Positions 1 to 7,060 of a stretch of 12,500 nucleotides of DNA are shown piece by piece. The DNA comes from Glandiceps talaboti (Eukaryota > Hemichordata > Enteropneusta > Spengelidae). The notes under the pieces are model-generated. The model was not told where the DNA came from, searched no databases, and saw nothing but the letters and a program-made list of their open reading frames with translations. Each line of letters opens with the position of its first letter. The stretch's first letter is position 1. The DNA lies in assembly GCF_964340395.1 (NCBI RefSeq), contig NC_135557.1, forward strand, positions 24,308,875 through 24,321,374, in the 5' to 3' direction. The position numbers were made by a program, and so were the translations under genes.

Positions 1-326
1 TTAATATATCGTTAGCCATCTTACCATACACTGCCCTTAATACACTATAACATATCATTTAATATATCGTTAGCCATCTTACCATACACTGCCCTTAATA
101 AACTATAACATATCATTTAATATATCGTTAGCCATCTTACCATACACTGCCCTTAATACACTATAACATATCATTTAATATATCGTTAGCCATCTTACCA
201 TACACTGCCCTTAATAAACTATAACATATCATTTAATATATCGTTAGCCATCTTACCATACACTGCCCTTAATACACTATAACATATCATTTAATATATC
301 GTTAGCCATCTTACCATACACTGCCC
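1..326. repeat. 58-bp minisatellite spanning a splice donor
   Basis: Tandem units start at 1, 59, 117, 175, 233 and 291; the last is partial (36 bp) and runs into unique exon sequence at 327. About 5.6 copies are visible and the array probably continues off the left edge. Units are almost identical; the main difference is a C/A alternation (AATACACT in units 1, 3, 5 and AATAAACT in units 2, 4), so a 116-bp dimer is the real amplified unit. On the minus strand each copy carries GGGCAGTGTATG followed by GTAAGATGG, which are the last 12 nt of gene A coding exon 2 plus its 5' splice site. The array therefore grew from the exon-intron border. Position 1 falls inside the array. Confidence 0.97.
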
Positions 327-439
327 ATCACATGTAGCAGTAGTTGTATCACCAGTTGGTTCAGCACACGGACCTCCAACTTCCACTCCCCCAATAGCTG
401 TGTATGTACACGCGTAACAGTCTACTGCCGTCACATCAT
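315..439 (-). CDS. Gene A coding exon 2 (Cys 1-5 of LU domain)
   Basis: 125 bp. The acceptor is TTTATTTTAG just before 439; the donor is ATG|GTAAGA at 314. It enters in phase 1 (completing Asn18) and leaves in phase 0. It encodes residues 18-59, including DCYAC, GGPC, TATC and DGQCM. It is more GC-rich than the flanking introns. The donor region is duplicated in the adjacent 58-bp minisatellite. Confidence 0.87.
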
Positions 440-495
440 CTAAAATAAACAGGATAAGATACGTTTTTTTTCAAATAAAGGACATGAATGCATGC

Positions 496-526
<31 letters not shown>

Positions 527-598
527 CATACATACATACATACATACATACATACATACATACATGCATGCATGCATGCATGCATGCATACATACATC

Positions 599-640
<42 letters not shown>

Positions 641-661
641 TACATACATGCATGCATGCAT

Positions 662-700
<39 letters not shown>

Positions 701-903
701 CACACATACATACATACATACATACATACATACATACATACATACACACACACACATACATACATACATACATACATACATACATACATACATACACATA
801 CATACACACACATACATACATACATACATACATACATACATACATACATACACACACATGCGTGCGTGCGTGCGTACATACATACATACATACATACATA
901 CAT

Positions 904-944
<41 letters not shown>

Positions 945-961
945 GACACATAGAGACACAC

Positions 962-1022
<61 letters not shown>

Positions 1023-1171
1023 CAAACAAACAAACAAACAAACAAACAAACAAACAAACAAACAAACACAGGGACAGAGAGAATGTCATAAATGCTTTTG
1101 ATTTCAATAGAACACTTACTGTACGACACTACTGCTGCCAATACAACCAGGATAGCAATCTTTGCCAACAT
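315..1171 (-). CDS. Ly6/uPAR (LU) domain protein, gene A, 5' part only
   Basis: Two coding exons are visible, 1120-1171 and 315-439, giving residues 1-59; the remaining exons lie left of the window. Residues 1-22 form a signal peptide (MLAK, a hydrophobic run, likely cleavage after Val-Thr-Ala at 20-22). The mature start VDCYAC is followed by GGPC, TATC and DGQC, the first five cysteines of a ten-cysteine three-finger domain. The paralogue at 6328-10421 shares the layout: same exon borders, same phases (1 then 0), CY-x-C start, GPC, TC and GQC. The start is the ATG at 1169-1171, opening a hydrophobic leader. Family knowledge suggests an extracellular, perhaps GPI-anchored protein, but the C-terminus is not visible, so anchoring is inferred from the paralogue. 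No ligand can be assigned. A single-exon misreading joins the leader to the simple-repeat intron and should be ignored. Confidence 0.85.
484..1068. repeat. Compound microsatellite filling gene A intron 1
   Basis: Successive blocks on the plus strand are: CATA (about 497-565), CATG (564-590), CA (602-638), CATG/CACG (648-702), CATA with CA interruptions (704-895), a short TGCG block (859-875), CAGA (904-1020) and CAAA (1021-1068). Because the repeats have period 4 and few stop codons, all frames on both strands stay open for 150-260 codons; these frames are artefacts. The block lies entirely in the intron between the signal-peptide exon and the first LU exon of gene A. Confidence 0.97.
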
Positions 1172-1193
1172 CTTAAGACAAATACGAGGTTTT
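1120..1193 (-). CDS. Gene A exon with 22-nt leader and signal peptide
   Basis: The coding part is 1120-1171: 17 codons plus one base, ending TAC A|GTAAGTG, a consensus donor. Upstream, 22 nt separate the ATG from ATTACAG at 1194-1200, a plausible 3' splice site. The corresponding exon of gene B has the same ATTACAG and the same 22-nt spacing, which supports an intron in the 5' untranslated region. Residues are MLAKIAILVVLAAVVSY, a typical signal-peptide core. Confidence 0.8.
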
Positions 1194-1411
1194 CTGTAAT
1201 AAAAATGATATTTGATAAGCCATGATTTCAATACTACGTTCTCGTATCACTGTTATTTTATCAGTGGACTCGTAAGGATCATATAAGATTTTTTTCTTCT
1301 GCGCAACATTTTTATAACTCTGCCGGGCTATTGTTCACCTACATTTTAAGCTTCATCTGAACCGTGCGGCATTTCAAAACACCATATATGCACTGAGAAT
1401 AAATTTAAATA

Positions 1412-1545
1412 TCTGTACATTCCAAAGTGATGTAGTCTGCAAACAGAATATAACACTTGGCAACAACTAGTAATCTTAGTTTCTCACGTTGAGTAGGAAT
1501 ATGGTGTAATATATTCACATTTCAGTTCTTTTCAACCTCTAATTA
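1412..1545 (+). repeat. 134-bp direct repeat, copy 1
   Basis: Begins TCTGTACATTCCAAAG and ends CAACCTCTAATTA. It matches 1684-1817 with only three substitutions seen by eye (TGTAGTC/TGTCGTC, AACACTT/AAAACTT, GTAATAT/GTAACAT). The 138 bp between the copies is not part of the repeat. High identity implies a recent duplication. Confidence 0.95.
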
Positions 1546-1683
1546 AATTGGTTTCCTCCTAATGAAGAACATTCAACTATTGACTAAAATCTGGTTTTAC
1601 AGTTCCTATGTAGTTATCATATGGTTCCATGGAATACTTGACATAGTAGACATGTATATACATTTTTGACGTTGTCGAAGTTT

Positions 1684-1817
1684 TCTGTACATTCCAAAGT
1701 GATGTCGTCTGCAAACAGAATATAAAACTTGGCAACAACTAGTAATCTTAGTTTCTCACGTTGAGTAGGAATATGGTGTAACATATTCACATTTCAGTTC
1801 TTTTCAACCTCTAATTA
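1684..1817 (+). repeat. 134-bp direct repeat, copy 2
   Basis: Second copy of the repeat at 1412-1545, offset 272 bp, about 98% identical by eye. It could be a fragment of an unrecognised dispersed element or a local duplication. Confidence 0.95.
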
Positions 1818-3006
1818 TTATTTAAAGGTATTTCATGTGTGGGCGCCCTCACACGTAGGTCACCCCAGGACCGTTGAGGGCGGAGTGACAGACATACTAG
1901 TATCTTATTTAGTTTTTCATTCATATTACCAGATTCAAGGACAAGCATTACGCGAAGTAGTTGTCTAAAACAAACTCTAGCCATCGCTGACCGTGTACAA
2001 GTACCGTGTTCACAAAGAAAAAGAGTGAAATATTTGTCAAATTACACCAACAATTGTGCATGAATCTTAATCATATATCAATCCCTTCTTGACACGGATG
2101 TGGTATTTAATTCATTTAGGCCAGTTAAAATAGAAAAAACTGGGTTTTTTGTACAATGATTAAATAATTTTGAACAAACTAGTTGCAGCCTATTTTACTG
2201 AGTCAACATATGAAACCCGCCTGCGAACATATTGCCGATCATCTAAAACCTGAAAAGCAAAAAATATGGGTAGGTCGGGCCCGTTGAACAGAACAGCTTT
2301 TTAATTTTTCCCTGGCCTCAGAGTGCTTTCCTCTTTAGTGTGTACTGAACTTTACAGGTAACAATAGCAGAGAACCTTTCTTTTAATACGTCTAAAAAAT
2401 AGAAAGCCTGTTAAAACGTTTGCCCATGACATGTATCCACATTACTCATAGAGATGTCAAAGTTTTGTATATCATAATTGTACAATATAATATAATATAA
2501 TATTTTAGACAATGTTGTCGAGACTTTAATAAGCCAATATTCAGCACCGATATCATTTTATTATTAAGGTCACCACTCATTCAATTGTGTTTTAATTCTT
2601 TGAGCGTATTTGTATAGCCTTGAAGGTATGAATGGCATGCAGAACTCTAACCATACTTCACTTCAACGCCTGATAATTGTTTGTTTTACCATAGCAACAA
2701 CAAGTACGTATCGTCCCCACAGTAGGCAATACTTTTGCTACCTATACGTTTTTCGGTACATATTCAATATTGAATATATTTATGAACAAAATAACTGTCA
2801 GGAGCTCTTCGACAGAAGAAAGTCATTAGACACAGAAGCTGCCACACTACTGGTTTTTCATACAGTAAAATTAACCAATTGTGTAAATTGAAACATGCAT
2901 AGCTTCAGTTACACTGTTTGTATCTCTTTAAATGTAATCCTTTCTTTGTATATCAAAATAAATAACAACATTCATTTGAATTACATTAATTGTGTTAACC
3001 ATTATT

Positions 3007-3640
3007 ATGCAAGAATGTTGATCCTTAATTAATTAGTTTTAGATACAACCGAAAATAATGCGTGTACATGGTTGTAAAACCAACTTTGAATTTATATGAG
3101 TAAAATTTAAAACGGACAATCAGAGATGGTGCCGAGTTTAGTGCCGTCAGAATTTTGAAATAATAATGCCACACTACGAACGCCAATGTAGAACACACTT
3201 TTACTTACGACCTTGAACTCAAAGGCAGAATGGGTTCACCATCGTGAATTAGAGATTGGCATAGATATTTTACATATATGCAAGAATTTTGATAACAAAT
3301 TAATCGGCTCTATTAGTTATAACCGAAAATAATGGTTGCAATAGGTCATTAAACCATGGATCCATTCATCATAAAAACAACTCTGACATATGTGCAAACA
3401 CAGACGTTTACAAACATTCCATTTTTAAATATATGATGTACTGCATCAGAAATTTCTACTACGAACGTGTGGAACTGACTTGTATTTACGACCTTGAACT
3501 TATTAAAAGAAGTTGTGTGTTCACCCGGTATATAGTTGAGAAAATTTTTTTTCGCTCAGACTCACCTGGAAGGGCAAGAGTGGATTGACGATCTTCGTTA
3601 TGACCAGGGTTGTGAAATCGACTTTGTGTGTGTAGAATAT
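3007..3640. repeat. Degenerate tandem repeat, period about 271 bp
   Basis: Landmarks recur at about 271-bp spacing: ATGCAAGAATNTTGAT at 3007 and 3278, ACAACCGAAAATAATG-like sequence soon after, CTACGAACG, TTACGACCTTGAACT and GTTCACC in each. A third partial copy is suggested by GGGTTGTGAAATCGACTTTG near 3607, which resembles GGTTGTAAAACCAACTTTG near 3070. Divergence is high, so this is an old duplication. No coding potential was recognised. Confidence 0.6.
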
Positions 3641-3955
3641 ATACTTCCTAACAACCAATCAAAATGCCACAAGGTATCACATGATAATACCCTATGATGA
3701 GTCACATGCATGCATGCGTTCATAATACTATTGTAACCTTGGAAACCAGGGTTGAGGTTCTGCTAAACAAATCATGGATTCCGCACCCCTCTCCCTCTGA
3801 TGAGTGGGTGGGTGGGGGACAGATTGCCGACCCCAAAGTTACATTTTACGCAAAAAGGAGACCCTTGCTGGTATAACCCACTCTAAAGAAAATCCCAAGC
3901 CTGGGCTTGAAAAAAAAGTAAGGACCCTCTCCCGTATTGCCGTCTCTGGCAGTTG

Positions 3956-3983
3956 CCCCCCCCCCCCCCCACACACACACACC
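3956..3983. repeat. Poly-C tract followed by CA repeat
   Basis: Fifteen C residues (3956-3970) are followed by an ACAC run. The surrounding 3690-4045 shows three overlapping short open frames (60-68 codons) on both strands; none resembles a known family and they overlap one another, so no gene is called there. The length of the homopolymer may not be reliable in an assembly. Confidence 0.9.
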
Positions 3984-4059
3984 ACGTGGTATTTAGGAGG
4001 GTAAGGTATGAAGTATTCAGATAATTGTTTTACAAATACCTGCAACAGGTTATTACTTG

Positions 4060-4288
4060 TTGTCGGTGGCTTAGGTTAAACCGCTTTCCCTCTTATCAAT
4101 GCGGTCGGGGTTCGAACCCATTCAGTGTTTGATTAATTTTACCACGCTGTAAGTAAGAAGAGTGTCGTTCAGTTTGACTTTACCGAGCAATGTAGGTTTT
4201 CCTTGGGTACTCCGGTTTCCTCCTGCACTACCACTGTTATTGGGTAAGGTTTGTTTGATGGTTTATAAATAAATAAATAAATAAATAA
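4060..4288 (+). mobile_element. tRNA-derived SINE-like element
   Basis: An RNA polymerase III type-2 promoter is visible: a loose A box TGGCTTAGGTT at 4067-4077 and a perfect B box GGTTCGAACCC at 4109-4119, at tRNA-like spacing. A central stretch GGGTACTCCGGTTTCCTCC (4206-4224) follows, and a tail of ATAA/AAAT repeats ends near 4288. Head, body and short-repeat tail are the SINE layout. The body motif reminds me of a conserved central domain seen in widespread animal SINEs, but I cannot confirm the family. The 5' end is set from the expected 7-nt offset of the A box; no clear target-site duplication was found. Confidence 0.7.
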
Positions 4289-4504
4289 CAATTGTAAGTT
4301 ATATATCAGTTCATAGCGTTAGACAATAATATCAAGGGAATATAAACATACATGAAATTATTTTTTTTAAAGGAGGTTGGCAATGTTTGACTCCAGCGAA
4401 GTTGTACATTGGATCCCCTACTAAAGCTAATAGGGATTTACAAACCCGCCATGTTGAATGTTGCATCATTTGAAAAGGTGATAATAAATACTAATGCATT
4501 GGTA

Positions 4505-4534
4505 TTGCAAACAATGATCTTACATTGTTTGCAA
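4505..4534. repeat. Perfect 12-bp stem-loop
   Basis: TTGCAAACAATG (4505-4516) and its exact reverse complement CATTGTTTGCAA (4523-4534) flank a 6-nt loop ATCTTA. It is a strong isolated inverted repeat in non-coding DNA with no run of U after it. It may be the centre of a small palindromic element; no function is evident. Confidence 0.85.
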
Positions 4535-4909
4535 CCACGAATGATCAATTCATAGTAACCCTGAGCATTGTGGGATGTTTTTTCATCGATAGCTCCAGAT
4601 TAGGTATTACGATAACCACAGATAATCCCATAGTCCTTTGCGTTTAAGCATGCTCAGTCTGGATTGCAAGTTCCCTTTTAATAACTATTCAATACACAAT
4701 GGTAGAAATATCGTCTACATGTGTGTTTATTTGAGAAGAAAAACACTCCATGATTTATTACTATAGTAACGAGAAGAGTTTGATCCAGAAATTAGAACGG
4801 TCATAATAACTGGTCTATTTATTCCGTATTCGCAGGCCGTCGGCCAAAAGATAAAATATACAAATATTAAAGTAAAGCAGTACTGAAAAGGCAATGAAAC
4901 GGTTACGTA

Positions 4910-4949
4910 ACGCTGATAACTTCTTTACGTTTACGCTGATAACTTCTTT
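4910..4949 (+). repeat. Short 23-bp tandem duplication
   Basis: ACGCTGATAACTTCTTT occurs at 4910-4926 and again at 4933-4949, offset 23 bp. It lies just 5' of the retrotransposon fragment. Confidence 0.85.
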
Positions 4950-4993
4950 TCCATGGGCATACTCTCGTTGATCCAGTTGTGTTTTTCAACGTA

Positions 4994-5171
4994 TCTACTT
5001 CGACAACATGAGGACACAGTTTGAAATTATTTAAGGACAGATCCAGATTGGATATACATAAATACTTTTTCAGTCAACGTGTCGTAGACATTTGGAACAG
5101 TTTACCACAAAGGGTTATTGCTAATTCATCAGTGTATTGATAACCACCTCAAAACAGTAAGGGGTCTTTAA
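4994..5171 (+). pseudogene. Degenerate non-LTR retrotransposon ORF2 C-terminal fragment
   Basis: In the plus strand the translation shows GHSLKLFKDRSRLD, then KYFFSQRVVDIWNSLP, then VIANSSV, and after a frame change DNHLKTVRGL and a TAA at 5169-5171. This is the usual end of LINE reverse-transcriptase proteins (RGH-x-KL, FFSQRV, WN-x-LP, then a short FK/FD-x-LD-like tail). It is broken: a TGA sits where the family has Arg in RGH, consistent with a CpG decay change, and there is a frameshift near 5137. Only about 58 codons remain, against several hundred for an intact reverse transcriptase, as expected of a 5'-truncated dead copy. Clade (CR1, L2 or similar) is not resolved. Confidence 0.82.
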
Positions 5172-5198
5172 AAGCCCCAATGGCTTCCTACCCCACGT

Positions 5199-5230
5199 AA
5201 ACTCACGGTAAATTCACGGTAAATTCACGT
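5199..5230 (+). repeat. 11-bp tail repeat after LINE fragment
   Basis: Three units of AAAYTCACGGT, the last one base short, begin 27 bp after the LINE stop codon. Several LINE clades end in short tandem repeats rather than poly-A, so this is probably the 3' end of the same insertion. Confidence 0.7.
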
Positions 5231-6327
5231 AATTACATGGCATGAAATAAGAATACTGCGAGACGTTGTTGGATGAAAGTTAATCGACAAAGTTCTGTAC
5301 AGACGGAGGATCAAAGTAAAGTAAATCTAGAGATATATTTTGTCCTATGGTTATTGAAAAATGAACATACTAATAAAAAATTATATTCATCTTCGACTTC
5401 ATTTGAATCGTACAATAAACATATTCTTATATAAACATATAAGAGTTTGGTCCAATCGGCTTTCATCTCATTTTAGAAACAATTAAGATGATTAATAATC
5501 GCGTACATCTTCAAATAATTAGTAATATCACACAATGTTTCTGATGTTCGTATTCTATTTTCATTTTTAGTTACATAATTAACATTACTGGAATTTTGGC
5601 ACGGTCATTTATTGCATAAATAGTACATGTTTAAAATACCAGATCAAAATTACATTTATGTATTTTTTAAGCGTACAAAGAACGCAATATCAAAAATATA
5701 GCTAGCAAACAGTGACTGCAGGCATATGTTTTTTTAATTGTTGTAACATCATAAAATTGACTGGGCACATGGAAATATTTGACGACACATTATGACATTC
5801 TTATTGTTCTATGGCGCAATGGCCAAATTTATATCGACTTAAATAATTTTGAATGCACCTCAGGAACAAAATTCTTAAAATCTCTACAAACTTTGTAATA
5901 TGGAAGCTAATATTGCTCTTTCAAAAAAAAGATTGAGGTTCACTAATTTGTTACCAAATGGCCCATGCAGTTAACAAGTTAATATCACTGAATCCTTGTT
6001 GTTGCTTCATATGATTTAGAATTCTGCGCATGCTCGTCTACTTTGACGTCTCAAATGGTAAAGGTAGAAGAGTAAAGTATAGACTTTCATTTCACTAAAT
6101 TAACGATTGAACAATTCAACACAAAAATCTTGATTATATTAAATTAGTTTATATCGATTGTTTTAGTACACGCTCAAGTTTGCATTTTATCTGCCACTCA
6201 AAACAGGGAAACTTTAAATACCAAATAAAAACGTTGACACTTCGGACAGTTTTAAAGGTATTATTTACACCTGTCTGCAACAAAACACCACTCTTTCATC
6301 GTACTAATATTGCGTACATCATAAACT
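5231..6327. other. AT-rich non-coding DNA, includes gene B 3' flank
   Basis: No coding segment was recognised on either strand. The part nearest 6327 must contain the 3' untranslated region of gene B. No AATAAA lies close to the stop on the minus strand; the first clear one is at 5608-5613. Confidence 0.6.
5608..5613 (-). promoter_or_regulatory. Candidate polyadenylation signal for gene B
   Basis: TTTATT on the plus strand reads AATAAA on the minus strand, about 715 nt past the gene B stop codon. It is the first canonical hexamer I saw downstream. Such hexamers are common in AT-rich DNA, and a variant signal closer to the stop is equally possible. Confidence 0.3.
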
Positions 6328-6473
6328 TTACGAAGTTATTATATAACAGAATACATTGACTGTCACCATGGTAACAATATTAATAATACTTTGATTTGCA
6401 CCGCTGTCGCCATTGTTGCCACTGTCGCCATCATTTCCTGTGTTACCTGTGCCGTCATCACCACTGCTCAAAG
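6328..6473 (-). CDS. Gene B coding exon 5 (linker, GPI signal, stop)
   Basis: The acceptor is TTTTGACAG before 6473; the TAA is at 6328-6330. It enters in phase 1, completing Ser104. It encodes LSSGDDGTGNTGND, a repeated NxGDSG motif, then SIINIVTMVTVNVFCYIITS at the very end. A flexible polar spacer followed by a short hydrophobic C-terminus with no charged tail is the usual GPI-signal layout. A transmembrane helix is less likely given its short length and polar residues. Confidence 0.87.
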
Positions 6474-7008
6474 CTGTCAAAACAAAATAAACTTCGATTA
6501 TGAAATTGTGCATAAATTTGATGCTCTCAAAAGTACAAAGAGTTTGAAAATGGTAGATATGAGGTAGTCAGAATATAATCGTAATATGGTAGTGATAGTG
6601 GTAGAATAGTGGTAGTGATATTGGTAGTAGAAATATTGGTAGTAATAGTGGTAGTAATAGTGGTAGAATAGTGGTAGTAATAGTAGTAGTAGTAATAGTG
6701 GTAGTAGTTGTAGTAGTAGTAGTGGTAGAAATAGTGGTAGTAATAGTGGTAGTAATAGTGGTACTAATAATAGTAGTAGAAATAGTGGTAGTAGTAGTGG
6801 TAGTAGTAATAGTGGTAGTAATAATAGTAGTAGAAATAGTGGTAGTAGTAGTGGTAGTAATAGTGGTAGTAATATGGTAGTAATAGTGGTAGTAGTTGTA
6901 GTAGTCGTATTATAAAATTCATTATATATTCATTCCATCAATTCATCCATCATTTCATTCATTCATTCATTCATTCATTCATTCATTCATTCATTCATTC
7001 ATTCATTC

Positions 7009-7060
<52 letters not shown>

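Larger units (their letters stand above)
1194..3006. other. Non-coding upstream of gene A
   Basis: No coding exon was recognised. The region must hold the promoter and probably a non-coding first exon of gene A, but neither could be placed. A 93-codon open frame at 2610-2891 on the plus strand has no recognisable domain and ordinary AT-rich composition, so it is treated as chance. It also contains the two copies of a 134-bp duplication listed separately. Confidence 0.6.

Noticed and set aside
440-1231. Long open frames on both strands (150-263 codons) rich in Cys/Val/Tyr or His/Thr/Ile
   Set aside because: They are translations of period-4 microsatellites that lack stop codons. Only the leader at 1120-1171 is coding, and it ends at a splice donor.
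2610-2891. 93-codon plus-strand frame
   Set aside because: No recognisable motif, signal peptide or splice context; similar frames are expected by chance in this much DNA.
3694-4045. Three overlapping short frames of 60-68 codons
   Set aside because: They lie on both strands, overlap each other, run through the poly-C tract and match no known family.
4060-4125. Functional tRNA gene
   Set aside because: The B box is good but the A box is poor, no paired acceptor stem was found, and the sequence continues into a SINE body and tail.
6671-6880. 69-codon Val/Ile-rich frame
   Set aside because: Translation of a trinucleotide repeat; no membrane protein features beyond composition.
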